DNA of 64,000 nucleotides from Ruegeria sp. AD91A. GTDB taxonomy: Bacteria; Pseudomonadota; Alphaproteobacteria; Rhodobacterales; Rhodobacteraceae. The notes below the pieces were generated by a model that was not told the origin of the DNA, did not search any database, and worked only from the letters and a program-made list of their open reading frames with translations. The position numbers were made by a program, and so were the translations under genes. Where the stretch lies: positions 186,001 to 250,000 of the forward strand of contig NZ_CP031947.1 of NCBI RefSeq assembly GCF_003443535.1, written 5' to 3'. Of the stretch, positions 19,205 to 28,702 are shown piece by piece. How positions within the stretch are numbered: the stretch's first letter is position 1; each line of letters opens with the position of its first letter.

Positions 19205-21192
19205 CACGCCTGAACCGCAGTCAGATCATCATTCTGGTGCTCGTTCTGATCACGGTCATTCTTGGGTATTATGGTCGCGATCTGAGCAAGGCCTTGGATG
19301 CGCGCTGGCTGACAAAGTTCCCTTCGGCCTGGGTCATTCCGTTCAAGTCCTATATCTCGTTGGCAATGTCCTGGCTGATCGAAGATGCGGCCGTTGGTCC
19401 GATCTCGTTCACCGATATCACCCGCGCCATCGCATGGGTGATCGAACAGCCCTACAATCTGGTTCTTGCCCTGCTGGCCGACGGCTTTGTCAGCGGTCAG
19501 GGGAATGACGCGCAGGTCATCCTGCCTGCAATCAGCTGGATTGTGGTCATCACCGCCGTTGTCGCCTTGGGTCAATATTGCCGTGACTGGGGATTGGCCG
19601 CTTTGGTCGGGGCCTGCTTTATCTATCTTGCAGTTTTCGGACAATGGGACAGCGCCATGGTGACGCTGGCGTCGGTCCTGATTGCCGTACCAATTGGCGC
19701 AGGTGGAGGATTGCTGTTGGGCATTCTGGCCTATCGCCATCCGCTTTTTGAAAAGATCATCTCGCCCATTCTAGACTTGATGCAGACGATCCCGATCTTT
19801 GCTTATCTGGTGCCGATCCTGTTCATGTTTGGTTTTGGCCCAATCTCTGCCTTGGTCGCGACGATCATCTATGCGACCCCACCGATGGTGCGGATCACCA
19901 CGCTGGCGCTGAAAGGCGTTGATCCCGAAATCCTGGATTTCGGGCGCATGGCGGGTACAACCCAGCGGCAGTTGATGTGGCGAGTGCTTGTGCCCTCGGC
20001 CAGCCACAGCCTGATGGTAGGCGTCAATCAGGTGATTATGCTGACCCTGAACATGGTCATCATCGCCTCGATGATTGGGGCAGGGGGGCTGGGCTTTGAC
20101 GTACTCGCCGCGCTGCGCCGTCTGGACATTGGAGCAGGGTTCGAAGCCGGCATCGCCATCGTGGTACTGGCCATTGCCGTCGACCGTCTGAGCCAAGCCT
20201 TTGCCGAACGTATGGGGCAAGTGCATCATGAGGCTCCCGGCTCGTGGATCGCTCGTCATCGCCGGACGGTTTTGGTGCTGATTTTATTGGTGCTGACCTG
20301 GGTTCTGGGACAGTTCTCGCCACTGCTGCTGGAATACCCCCAAAGCCAGACCATCACGACCGGTGCGTTCTGGGATGACACTGTCGCGTACCTGAACGTC
20401 AACTATTTCGACACGTTCGAGGCCATCAAAGTCTTCTTTCTGACGTGGTTCATGATCCCGATCAAAACGGTTCTGCTGGGTATCCCATGGCCTTGGGCCA
20501 TCGCGATGCTGACCTTGCTGGGATGGCACGCTGGCGGTTGGCGGCTGGCGCTGTTGTGTGGTGGGATGGCCTCATTGATCCTGCTTTCGGGCTTGTGGTC
20601 AAAGGCGATGGTAACCGTGTATCTGTGCGGTGCATCCGTCATATTGGCGACGCTGATCGGTGTGCCCCTGGGAGTTTTGTCGGCGCTGAACAAACGCGCC
20701 GGGACTGCCATCAACCTGCTGATCGACACGCTGCAAACCCTTCCCAGCTTTGTTTATCTGATCCCTGTCGTCATGTTGTTCCGGGTCGGTGATTTCACCG
20801 CCCTGATCGCCATCGTCCTCTATGCGCTGGCCCCAGCTGTCCGCTATGCCGCCCATGGCGTGCGCTCGGTCAGTGAGGAACTGATCGAGGCAGGTCTGGT
20901 CTCGGGCTGCACCCGTACGCAACTGTTGCGCCATATCCGCCTGCCGATGGCATTGCCTGAAATCCTGCTGGGCGTCAATCAGACGATCATGCTGGCGCTG
21001 TCAATGCTGGTGATCACCGCTCTCGTCGGCACCCGTGATCTGGGGCAAGAGGTCTACATCGCCTTGACCAAAGCCGATACCGGTCGCGGTCTGGTGGCCG
21101 GTCTGTCAATTGCCTTCATCGCCATCATCGCTGATCGGTTGATCAATGCCAGTGCCCGTCAGGCCCGCATCCGCTTTGGATTGGAGAGTTGA
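19201..21192 (+). CDS. Quaternary-amine ABC transporter permease, two fused permease domains
   Basis: 663-residue inner-membrane protein, about twice the length of ProW/OpuAB. Two complete binding-protein-dependent transport domains are visible. The first has its EAA loop at 'GRMAGTTQRQLMWRVLVPSA' and the second at 'AGLVSGCTRTQLLRHIRLPM'. Each is followed by 'GVNQ(V/T)IML(T/A)L'. The shared 'LD(L)MQTIPIFAYL' and 'DTLQTLPSFVYL' segments confirm internal duplication. One polypeptide could supply both halves of the channel. It overlaps the ATPase by ATGA, and the kinase-like gene begins two bp after its stop. Confidence 0.92.
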   Translation: MTRLNRSQIIILVLVLITVILGYYGRDLSKALDARWLTKFPSAWVIPFKSYISLAMSWLIEDAAVGPISFTDITRAIAWVIEQPYNLVLALLADGFVSGQGNDAQVILPAISWIVVITAVVALGQYCRDWGLAALVGACFIYLAVFGQWDSAMVTLASVLIAVPIGAGGGLLLGILAYRHPLFEKIISPILDLMQTIPIFAYLVPILFMFGFGPISALVATIIYATPPMVRITTLALKGVDPEILDFGRMAGTTQRQLMWRVLVPSASHSLMVGVNQVIMLTLNMVIIASMIGAGGLGFDVLAALRRLDIGAGFEAGIAIVVLAIAVDRLSQAFAERMGQVHHEAPGSWIARHRRTVLVLILLVLTWVLGQFSPLLLEYPQSQTITTGAFWDDTVAYLNVNYFDTFEAIKVFFLTWFMIPIKTVLLGIPWPWAIAMLTLLGWHAGGWRLALLCGGMASLILLSGLWSKAMVTVYLCGASVILATLIGVPLGVLSALNKRAGTAINLLIDTLQTLPSFVYLIPVVMLFRVGDFTALIAIVLYALAPAVRYAAHGVRSVSEELIEAGLVSGCTRTQLLRHIRLPMALPEILLGVNQTIMLALSMLVITALVGTRDLGQEVYIALTKADTGRGLVAGLSIAFIAIIADRLINASARQARIRFGLES

Positions 21193-21193
21193 T

Positions 21194-22075
21194 TTGAGCC
21201 ATCCTGATCTGATGACCCGCATCCGCGCTCTGCCAATCTGGCAGGGTAAAATCGAGGCCACTCCTCTGACCGGTGGCATCACCAATGTGAACTTCAAGGT
21301 AACGGATGGCAGCGGGTCTTATGTGGTGCGTGTGGGCGACGACATCCCCCTGCATCAGGTGATGCGGTTCAATGAGCTGGCCGCCAGCAAGGCAGCCAAT
21401 GCAGCGGGTCTGTCGCCTGCCGTGGTACATTCCTCAGGTGATCTGACAGTGCTGGAGTTCATCGAAAGCCGCACCTTGACGGAAGAAGATGTCCGCCATC
21501 CGAACATGCTGCCCCGTGTTCTGGAATTGGTCAAAACCTGTCATGTCGAAGTGCCGAAACACCTGCGCGGGCCGTCGCTGGTATTCTGGGTGTTCCACGT
21601 CATCCGGGACTATGCCGCAACACTGACCGAGAATGACAGCGCCCATGCAAAGCTAATCCCCGATCTGATCGACGCAGGCACGCTGCTGGAGCGTGAGGCA
21701 GGGCCGTATGACATCGTGTTCGGCCATAACGACCTGCTCTGTGGCAATTTTCTGGACGACGGCAATCGCCTTTGGCTGATTGACTTCGACTATGCCGGAT
21801 TCAACTCGCCGCTTTTTGATCTGGGCGGGTTGGCGTCGAACAATGGCCTGTCGCCTGAACAGGAAGACTGGATGCTTGAAGCCTATTTTGAGGCCCCGAT
21901 AACCGACGACCTGCGCCATCGATATGCGGCGATGAAATGCGCCTCGCTGCTGCGGGAAACCATGTGGAGCATGGTGTCCGAGATCACCTCGGATATCGAC
22001 TTTGATTACGCAGCCTACACAGCTGAAAACCTGGCGCGGTTCCGCGCAGCCCTTACCGATTTCGAAAACACCTGA
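21194..22075 (+). CDS. Choline/ethanolamine-kinase-like phosphotransferase
   Basis: 293 residues of the aminoglycoside phosphotransferase / choline kinase superfamily. Brenner's motif 'GHNDLLCGNFL' (catalytic D180, N185) is followed by 'LIDFDYAG' (metal-binding D197). 'LTGGITNVNFKV' is the glycine-rich ATP loop. I choose TTG at 21194 because GGAGAG lies five nt before it; an ATG at 21212 has no ribosome site. Its position inside a quaternary-amine uptake and oxidation operon suggests it phosphorylates the imported alcohol or amine, but the substrate is inference. It could also have another small hydroxylated substrate. Confidence 0.82.
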   Translation: MSHPDLMTRIRALPIWQGKIEATPLTGGITNVNFKVTDGSGSYVVRVGDDIPLHQVMRFNELAASKAANAAGLSPAVVHSSGDLTVLEFIESRTLTEEDVRHPNMLPRVLELVKTCHVEVPKHLRGPSLVFWVFHVIRDYAATLTENDSAHAKLIPDLIDAGTLLEREAGPYDIVFGHNDLLCGNFLDDGNRLWLIDFDYAGFNSPLFDLGGLASNNGLSPEQEDWMLEAYFEAPITDDLRHRYAAMKCASLLRETMWSMVSEITSDIDFDYAAYTAENLARFRAALTDFENT

Positions 22076-22083
22076 GGACAGAC

Positions 22084-24528
22084 ATGACCGACCTTCCTAC
22101 AACAGCCAAAGCCGTCATTATCGGCGGCGGGATCATCGGCTGCTCGACCGCCTATCACCTGGCCAAGCTGGGCTGGACTGACACGGTGCTTCTGGAGCGC
22201 AAGAAACTGACTTCAGGCACCACGTTTCACGCCGCAGGGTTGGTTGGGCAGTTGCGTTCGAACGCAAATATCACGCAATTGCTGGGCTATTCCGTCGATC
22301 TGTACAACAAGATCGAAGAGGAAACCGGCCTCGGTACAGGCTGGAAGATGAATGGCGGCTTGCGCCTTGCTTGCAACGAAGAGCGCTGGACCGAAGTCAA
22401 ACGGCAGGCCACGACAGCTCATTCCTTTGGTCTGGACATGCAACTTCTGACCCCATCCGAGGCGCAAGAGCTTTGGCCCTTGATGGATGTCTCCGACGTG
22501 ATCGGCGCGGCCTATCTGCCGACTGACGGTCAGGCCAACCCGTCAGATATCACGCAGGCATTGGCCAAGGGCGCCCGCATGGCCGGGGCGAAGATATTCG
22601 AAGACACCAAGGTCATCGATATCGAGATTGAAGATGGCAAGATTCTTGCGGTAATCACCGAACATGGTCGGATCGAGTGTGAAAAGGTGATCTGCTGCGC
22701 CGGGCAATGGACCCGCACCTTTGCCAGCCGCTTTGGCGTCAACGTTCCTCTGGTTCCGATGGAACACCAGTACATGGTGACCGAACCTTTCGACGTGCCC
22801 GGCAATCTGCCCACTCTGCGCGATCCCGACCGGCTGACCTACTACAAGGAAGAAGTCGGAGGTCTGGTCATGGGCGGGTACGAGCCGAACCCGATCCCCT
22901 GGGCCACCAAGGGGATTCCGCAAGGTTTCCACTATACCCTTCTCGACAGCAACTTCGATCATTTCGAACAGCTTATGGAGCTTGCGCTGGGGCGCGTGCC
23001 TGCGCTGGAGAACACTGGCGTCAAAACGTTGACCAACGGGCCGGAAAGCTTCACGCCTGACGGCAATTTTATCATCGGCGAAGCGCCTGAGTTGAAGAAT
23101 TTCTTCGTCGGCGCGGGCTTTAATGCCTTTGGCATCGCGGCTGGCGGCGGTGCAGGCATGGCGCTGGCGGAGTGGGTATTTAATGGTGAGCCGCCCTTCG
23201 ATCTGTGGTCTGCTGATATTCGTCGCTTTGGCCGCCCGCATTTCGACACCGACTGGGTTCGCACCCGTACCGTTGAAGCATACGGTAAACACTACACGAT
23301 GGCTTGGCCGCATGAGGAACATGACTCTGGCCGCCCCTGTCGCAAGTCGCCGCTTTACGACACGCTGAAAAAGCAAGGCGCGTGCTTTGGAGAGAAACTG
23401 GGCTGGGAACGCCCCAACTGGTACGCCGATGCATCAAAGGGCGAGACACCCAGGGATGAATACAGCTTTGGCCGCCAGAATTGGTTCAATGCCGTAGGTC
23501 GCGAACATAAAGCGGCACGCGAAGCGGCTGTGTTGTTCGATCAGACATCTTTCGCCAAATTCGCCCTTAAGGGTCCGGATGCACTGGCAGCGATGAACTG
23601 GATCTGTGCCAATGATGTGGACAAGCCGGTTGGCGCCCTTGTCTATACCCAAATGTTGAACAACAAGGGCGGGATCGAGTGCGACCTGACCGTTGGGCGT
23701 GTGGCTCATGATGAGTTCTACATCGTCACCGGTACTGGCTTCGCCACTCATGACTTCGACTGGATCGACCGCAGCATTCCCGAGGGTATGAATTGCCAGC
23801 TGTTCGATATCACCTCATCGAATGCAGTTCTGTCATTGATGGGACCAAAAGCGCGTGAGATTCTTGCGGCGGTGACGCGCGATGACGTCTCGAATAACGG
23901 GTTCAAGTTTGGCGCGATCTGCACCATCGGCATCGCCGGGTGTCCGGTCAAGGCGCTGCGTGTGACCTATGTTGGTGAATTAGGGTGGGAACTGCACCTG
24001 CCCGTGGAGTATGCACAGACCGTCTATGACGCGCTGATGGAGGCCGGGCGGCCGCATGGATTGATAAATGCGGGCTACAGGGCCATTGAATCGCTGCGCC
24101 TTGAAAAAGGCTACCGCGCCTGGGGTTCGGATATCGGGCCGGATCATACGCCGTTCGAAAGTGGCTTGGGCTGGGCCGTGAAACTCCGGAAGAATATTGA
24201 TTTCAAAGGGCGTGCCGCCTCTGAGGCGCAAAAAACCGGCGGCGTAAAGAAGATGCTGGCATGTTTCACGGTTGAACCCGACGTTGTTCTTCTGGGGCGT
24301 GAAACGATCTATCGGAATGGCGAAAGAGTCGGGTGGCTGACCTCGGGCGGCTATGGCTACACCGTCGGAAAGTCGATCGGCTACGGTTACATCCGAAACG
24401 CAAAGGGCGTCGACGCGGAATACGTCACATCAGGGACATATGAATTGGATGTCGCAACTCAAAGGGTTCCATGCGAAGTGACACTGCAACCGCTGTACGA
24501 CCCGCAGATGAGCCGGGTGAAAATCTGA
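22084..24528 (+). CDS. FAD-dependent / GcvT-domain dehydrogenase of the dimethylglycine-sarcosine dehydrogenase type
   Basis: 814 residues in the order found in dimethylglycine and sarcosine dehydrogenases. An N-terminal FAD domain (DAO type, 'VIIGGGIIGCSTAYHLAKLG', residues 11-30) comes first, then a bridging FAO_M-like part, then a folate-binding GcvT domain and its C-terminal barrel ('GIECDLTVGRV', 'GELGWELHLPVEYA', 'RLEKGYRAWGSDI', 'SGGYGYTVGKSIGYGYI'). H49 in 'TTFHAAGL' aligns by eye with the histidine that holds FAD covalently in DMGDH. The enzyme should oxidatively remove an N-methyl group and pass it to tetrahydrofolate. The substrate is not certain. Last gene of the operon. Confidence 0.88.
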   Translation: MTDLPTTAKAVIIGGGIIGCSTAYHLAKLGWTDTVLLERKKLTSGTTFHAAGLVGQLRSNANITQLLGYSVDLYNKIEEETGLGTGWKMNGGLRLACNEERWTEVKRQATTAHSFGLDMQLLTPSEAQELWPLMDVSDVIGAAYLPTDGQANPSDITQALAKGARMAGAKIFEDTKVIDIEIEDGKILAVITEHGRIECEKVICCAGQWTRTFASRFGVNVPLVPMEHQYMVTEPFDVPGNLPTLRDPDRLTYYKEEVGGLVMGGYEPNPIPWATKGIPQGFHYTLLDSNFDHFEQLMELALGRVPALENTGVKTLTNGPESFTPDGNFIIGEAPELKNFFVGAGFNAFGIAAGGGAGMALAEWVFNGEPPFDLWSADIRRFGRPHFDTDWVRTRTVEAYGKHYTMAWPHEEHDSGRPCRKSPLYDTLKKQGACFGEKLGWERPNWYADASKGETPRDEYSFGRQNWFNAVGREHKAAREAAVLFDQTSFAKFALKGPDALAAMNWICANDVDKPVGALVYTQMLNNKGGIECDLTVGRVAHDEFYIVTGTGFATHDFDWIDRSIPEGMNCQLFDITSSNAVLSLMGPKAREILAAVTRDDVSNNGFKFGAICTIGIAGCPVKALRVTYVGELGWELHLPVEYAQTVYDALMEAGRPHGLINAGYRAIESLRLEKGYRAWGSDIGPDHTPFESGLGWAVKLRKNIDFKGRAASEAQKTGGVKKMLACFTVEPDVVLLGRETIYRNGERVGWLTSGGYGYTVGKSIGYGYIRNAKGVDAEYVTSGTYELDVATQRVPCEVTLQPLYDPQMSRVKI

Positions 24529-24794
24529 CCCGAGGGTGCCAGAGCTGATCAACTGACAAACACTCAGCGATCGGAACGCATAGGGAAAGCATGCTAACAC
24601 GGCAAATCCGCCCCGAATGTCCGGAAAGTCGTTGAATTTGGCTGTTTTCGACCTATAAGCCGTTGATAAAGTTACAGTATTGTTACACTTCACGCCAATC
24701 TGAAGACTGAACTGCATGACTTCTCATTCAGCTTTCAGGGCAATCAACCCTTCATCCGTCGGAAATCGGATGACTTCAGCCGAAAGGACCGAAA
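24529..24794. other. Intergenic region before the inositol-monophosphatase-family gene
   Basis: 266 bp with no convincing gene. It holds a short AT-rich tract around 24655-24690 that may be promoter, and GAAAGGACCG as a ribosome site just before 24795. Small inverted repeats (for example TCCG..CGGA near 24756-24768) are too short to interpret. I see no terminator for the preceding operon. Confidence 0.4.
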
Positions 24795-25574
24795 ATGGTA
24801 ACTCCAGATGCGTTGACTGAACACGCGATGAAGATTGCTGATATTGCCTCGGAGTCCGCTATGCGTTTTTTTCGGGGTTCTTTAGGTGTTGAATTCAAGC
24901 AGGATGAAAGCCCGGTGACGCAGGCCGACAAGGCAGTTGAAGCAGAAGTACGGGCCTATCTGAATCAGCATTTCCCAGAGCATGGCATCTTTGGCGAAGA
25001 ACACGGTCAGGAGGCTGGCGACGGGCGCCATATGTGGGTCATTGACCCCATTGACGGAACCCGATCGTTTCTGTCCGGCCATCCCTTGTTCGGATTCCTT
25101 TTGGCTCATTTATTGGATGGACAACCTCAGTTCGGACTGGTCGGAATGCCGGCCTTAGGTGAGACTTACTTGGGTGTAATTGGTGACGGCGCCCGCCTGA
25201 ACGGGCGACCGGTACAGGTCGCGCAAACAACACGCCTGGATCAATCGGTTTTGTATGTGAATGAAGGGGACAAGATCTATCGCGACCATCCTGACCTGTT
25301 CACCCGGCTGATGACCGCAGGGCAGACGCGCCGATTTGCCTATGATTGTTACCCCCATGCCTTGCTTGCTTCGGGGCATGTCGATGCCGTCGTGGATTAC
25401 GATTTGCAACCTTATGACTATCTGGCGGTCTCACCCCTTGTCACAGCTGCTGGCGGAGTGATGACCGATTGGCAGGGGCGCGCTTTGACCCTCGATTCAG
25501 ATGGCGCGGTCGTTTCCGCCGCAACCCCCGAATTGCATGCCGAACTGCTTGACCTCATCAATGTTGAAAAATGA
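24795..25574 (+). CDS. Inositol-monophosphatase-family phosphatase, possibly histidinol-phosphatase HisN
   Basis: 259-residue Mg-dependent phosphatase. Metal ligands are in 'GIFGEEHG' (E68/E69) and 'WVIDPIDGTRSFLSGHPLFG' (D84, D87). The later 'QPYDYLAVSPLVTAAGGVMTDWQG' gives the third aspartate. 'GTRSFLSGHPLFG' and 'YDCYPHALLASGHVD' resemble the HisN type of histidinol-phosphatase seen in actinobacteria and alphaproteobacteria more than classic SuhB, but I cannot separate HisN from inositol or other sugar phosphatases by eye. It stands alone between a rightward and a leftward operon. Confidence 0.8.
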   Translation: MVTPDALTEHAMKIADIASESAMRFFRGSLGVEFKQDESPVTQADKAVEAEVRAYLNQHFPEHGIFGEEHGQEAGDGRHMWVIDPIDGTRSFLSGHPLFGFLLAHLLDGQPQFGLVGMPALGETYLGVIGDGARLNGRPVQVAQTTRLDQSVLYVNEGDKIYRDHPDLFTRLMTAGQTRRFAYDCYPHALLASGHVDAVVDYDLQPYDYLAVSPLVTAAGGVMTDWQGRALTLDSDGAVVSAATPELHAELLDLINVEK

Positions 25575-25597
25575 AAGTGTCGCGCAACCTCTGGAAA

Positions 25598-26608
25598 CTA
25601 GTTCCCGCGATCAGATTTGAATAAATACAAGAAGACAAAAAGTGATCCTATTGACGTTGTGACGATTCCGACGGGCAACTCCTGCGGAGCCAGAAGAAGG
25701 CGTGACAAGATATCAGAGAGAGTCAGTAGAATTGCGCCCACGATGGCTGAGGCGACCAGCAGGTTTCGGTGCAGAGTTCCGGCGATGCCGCGTGCAATAT
25801 GCGGTACCATCAACCCGACGAAGCCGATGACCCCGGCAACGGAAACGAAACTGGCCGTCGCCAACGCGGCAACGAAGAACATACTGAACCGCAAGCCCTG
25901 AACGGGAATACCCAGTGACGAGGCTGTAAAATCTCCGGTCAGCAATGCGTCAAGCCACCGGCTGCGATAAAGTGAATAGCTCAGGATCAGGCCCAATCCG
26001 ATTAAGACAAGCGGGAACGTTTCCCATCTTGCCAGTCCCAAACCGCCAAGCATCCAGAATATCACCGAATGCGCAGCGCGATTGTCGCCAGAGAAAATCA
26101 GGTAATTGGTGATCGCGGAAAACAGAAAGGATACCGCCAAACCAGCCAGGATAAGTTTTTCAGGCGCGCTCGTGCGTAAGCCCTGAACCAGCGCCAGAAC
26201 AATGCCGGATGCGATCAGACCGCCGCAAAACGCCGCCAACGGCAACGTCCAGATGCCCAATACATCACCTGTGACCGTGATCACCAGAACGGCGCCAGCA
26301 GCTGCACCAGAGGACAGACCGAACAGAAACGGATCTGCCAGATCGTTTCGCGTCGTTGTTTGCAAAACAACACCAACGACGCCCAGCCCCGCGCCAATCA
26401 CGGCAGCAAACAGGGCGCGGGGCAGGCGAAGGTCGAAGACGATCCGGTGCAAGGGCGACATGTCTCCGTCCACCAGACCGGTTCCAAGACCGATGGCTGT
26501 AAAAACTTCGCGCAGGGGGATAGGAGTGGTCCCGTAGACGATGGACAACAGCAAAAGGGCGGTCAGAACAACCGCCCCCAACAAAATCAAACGGCCCAAT
26601 TGGACCAT
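25598..26608 (-). CDS. FecCD/BtuC-type ABC transporter permease
   Basis: 336-residue permease of the iron-siderophore/cobalamin family with about ten hydrophobic segments. 'LRLPRALFAAVIGAGLGVVGVVLQTTTRNDLADPFLFGLSSGAA' contains the family signature region (RLPR, G..LG..G...Q...RN.LA.P..LG...GA), and 'GFVGLMVPHIAR' is the coupling-loop motif. It starts one bp after the binding-protein stop and is the last gene of the cobalamin-riboswitch operon, so cobalamin or a related corrinoid or cobalt chelate is the likely substrate. Confidence 0.92.
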   Translation of the reverse strand: MVQLGRLILLGAVVLTALLLLSIVYGTTPIPLREVFTAIGLGTGLVDGDMSPLHRIVFDLRLPRALFAAVIGAGLGVVGVVLQTTTRNDLADPFLFGLSSGAAAGAVLVITVTGDVLGIWTLPLAAFCGGLIASGIVLALVQGLRTSAPEKLILAGLAVSFLFSAITNYLIFSGDNRAAHSVIFWMLGGLGLARWETFPLVLIGLGLILSYSLYRSRWLDALLTGDFTASSLGIPVQGLRFSMFFVAALATASFVSVAGVIGFVGLMVPHIARGIAGTLHRNLLVASAIVGAILLTLSDILSRLLLAPQELPVGIVTTSIGSLFVFLYLFKSDRGN

Positions 26609-26609
26609 A

Positions 26610-27560
26610 TCAGTTGGTCTCCGGGTGCATGGCCTTCGCCATTTTCTCGATCGCCTCGATGTTTGCCGGGCCGGGCGTCAGTTCTTCGTAACGCAGGCCA
26701 ATCCAGCGTTCGTTCTTTACCGCGTCCGTTTGTGACATCACCGGATGATCCTTCAGGAACTGAAAGGTGTCCTCTGCGCCGTTGCCGGACTGATAGTCGA
26801 GCAGCACCAGAAATTCCGGGTTAGCCGCTGCCACGGCTTCCCACGACGTGCGGCCCCAGCTGGTATCCAGATCATGTGTCACGTTTTCGCCACCGGCGGC
26901 TGCGATCATTGCATCGGGAATGGCGAACTTGCCGGCAGTAAACGGAGCATCGGCCGGTCCGTCCAGCAGGAACACGCGGGGCTTTGCCAGATCGGCTGTT
27001 TTTGCTTCAATGGCGGACAGTTGGTCCTTCCAGTTGGCAACCAGCGCTTCGGCCTCGTCCTCGAGCTGCATGACCATGCCCAGACGCAGAACGTCACCAA
27101 ACAAAAGGTTCATGCTGGCCTCGGGGCGATTCTTGTCCAGATGCACGCAGCTTTCGGTCAGGACCATGGTCTTGATACCAAAGGGTTCCAGGGTGTCGGG
27201 CGTGACATCGCCACCGGGTTTCATGCCATAGTACCAACCGGCAAAGAACAGATCGGGCTCGACGGCCACAAGGTTTTCAATGGTCGGGTATTTGGGGGCA
27301 AGTTCTGGGATATCGCCACGCTGAGCATCAAAATCGGGGCTTGTTTTGTACCAGCCGGTAATTCCGGTAAGCCCCACAATCTTGTCCTGAAGGCCGAGTG
27401 CAAAGGCCATATCCGTCATGTTCATGTCGTGCACGACCAGACGCTCGGGCGCCGTTTCAAAAACAAGCGGTTCGCCGCAGTTGTCCACCGTGACGGCCTC
27501 TGCTGCTGCGCCACTTGCCAAGCCAGTGAAAACAACCACTGGCCAGAGTTTGTGCATCAT
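26610..27560 (-). CDS. B12/iron-chelate-family ABC transporter binding protein
   Basis: 316-residue periplasmic binding protein of the TroA/BtuF-FhuD fold. The signal peptide ends near residue 19-20 (GAAA/E). 'APERLVVHDMNMTDMAFALGLQDKIVGLTG' and 'YPTIENLVAVEPDLFFAGW' are the usual early blocks. A partner for the permease and ATPase encoded on either side. Cobalamin specificity is inferred from the upstream riboswitch, because iron-siderophore receptors look the same at this level. Confidence 0.88.
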   Translation of the reverse strand: MMHKLWPVVVFTGLASGAAAEAVTVDNCGEPLVFETAPERLVVHDMNMTDMAFALGLQDKIVGLTGITGWYKTSPDFDAQRGDIPELAPKYPTIENLVAVEPDLFFAGWYYGMKPGGDVTPDTLEPFGIKTMVLTESCVHLDKNRPEASMNLLFGDVLRLGMVMQLEDEAEALVANWKDQLSAIEAKTADLAKPRVFLLDGPADAPFTAGKFAIPDAMIAAAGGENVTHDLDTSWGRTSWEAVAAANPEFLVLLDYQSGNGAEDTFQFLKDHPVMSQTDAVKNERWIGLRYEELTPGPANIEAIEKMAKAMHPETN

Positions 27561-27572
27561 TTTTAGCTCCTG

Positions 27573-28349
27573 TTATGATGACAGTTTTCGTTTTCGGATG
27601 TCCAGCGCCGGGATCATGCGGCCTTCGTGCTGAAAGCACAGATAATCCACACCAAATGTGTCACGTACCCGGTCTGTGGTCAGAACTTCGCTGACAGGCC
27701 CGAACCCGGTCAGGCGCGTGGCTTTCATCAACGCCACATGGCTGGCGAATTCCGGGATCATGACCAGATCATGGACGATCATGACGACCGTTACCCCCAG
27801 GTCAGCGACCAAGGACAGCATGTGCCCCTTGGCATCCGGGTCCAGATGGTTGGTTGGTTCGTCCAGAAACAACAAAGACGGATTCTGGGCCAATGCGCGA
27901 GCGATATGTGCGCGCTGACGTTCACCGCCCGACAGTTGGCTCATCTGTTTGTTTGCGAAATGCGACAGTTCGGTCGTCGTCAGCACCCGTTCAAGATCAG
28001 CTTTATGTTGAGCCGTCGATCGTTCATCCTGAATCGGGATTTGTCCCAGCGCAACATAGTCTTGCAGCCGCATCCGTCCATCGGGCGTTTCCTGCTGTCC
28101 GACCACAGCAATGGATCGGGCGCGTTGGCGGGCGGACAGAGTGCGAAGGCTTTTGCCTTGAATCCAAACATCACCCAACGCAATCCTTTCGATCCCGCAT
28201 AGCAGTTTCAGCAGAGTGGTCTTACCGGCACCGTTCGGCCCGGCAATTGCCAGAATTGATCCTTCTTCAAGACGAAAGGACACGTCCTGCAACAGGATAT
28301 CACCATTGAGAGCGTAGTACTCCAGATCCTCGGCAACCAGAAAACTCAT
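27573..28349 (-). CDS. BtuD/FecE-type ABC transporter ATPase
   Basis: 258-residue ATPase. Walker A is 'GPNGAGKTT', the signature 'LSGGERQRAHIARAL', Walker B 'LLFLDEPTNHLD' and the H-loop 'VMIVHD'. These are characteristic of the iron-chelate/cobalamin importers. The start overlaps the DUF1636 stop by ATGA. Operon order is DUF1636, ATPase, binding protein, permease, all behind a cobalamin riboswitch. Confidence 0.93.
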   Translation of the reverse strand: MSFLVAEDLEYYALNGDILLQDVSFRLEEGSILAIAGPNGAGKTTLLKLLCGIERIALGDVWIQGKSLRTLSARQRARSIAVVGQQETPDGRMRLQDYVALGQIPIQDERSTAQHKADLERVLTTTELSHFANKQMSQLSGGERQRAHIARALAQNPSLLFLDEPTNHLDPDAKGHMLSLVADLGVTVVMIVHDLVMIPEFASHVALMKATRLTGFGPVSEVLTTDRVRDTFGVDYLCFQHEGRMIPALDIRKRKLSS

Positions 28350-28702
28350 GACGACCCTCGGGATGGCAAAGCGGGTATTCGCGACAGGGTCTTTGCAAAG
28401 AGGGCAGGAGGACGGTCCGAGGCGCTGGTCCAGCCATCGTCGCTGTCGCCGAACTGCGTCGCGAATTCGACCAGTGCAGCCAGGTCGTGTGATGTCTTAA
28501 TGTCGCCGAACAGGTATTGGGCTTTGCCTGCGGCCTGAAATCCAACGGTCATGGCCCGTTCACAACCTGCCATGCAGGCCACCATTCGGGTTTCAAAACC
28601 GTCAGGCAACTGAGCGTCCAGTGCGTCTTGCGCGGCCTCGGCAGGCATCGTCCCCTGACATGTTGAACAGATCAGAACGTAGTGATCAGAATAGCAGGCC
28701 AT
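28346..28702 (-). CDS. DUF1636 predicted metal-binding protein
   Basis: 118 residues. Cysteine pairs C12/C15 in 'LICSTCQG' and C43/C47 in 'MVACMAGCERAMTVGFQ' give the conserved pattern of the DUF1636 family, a small protein with a thioredoxin-like ferredoxin look and no proven function. In alphaproteobacteria it is often under cobalamin riboswitches; here it is the first main gene of the riboswitch operon. I place the start at 28702, where GGAG is six nt upstream; in-frame ATG at 28708 and TTG at 28741 are less well placed. A corrinoid- or cobalt-handling role is inference. Confidence 0.85.
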   Translation of the reverse strand: MACYSDHYVLICSTCQGTMPAEAAQDALDAQLPDGFETRMVACMAGCERAMTVGFQAAGKAQYLFGDIKTSHDLAALVEFATQFGDSDDGWTSASDRPPALFAKTLSRIPALPSRGSS

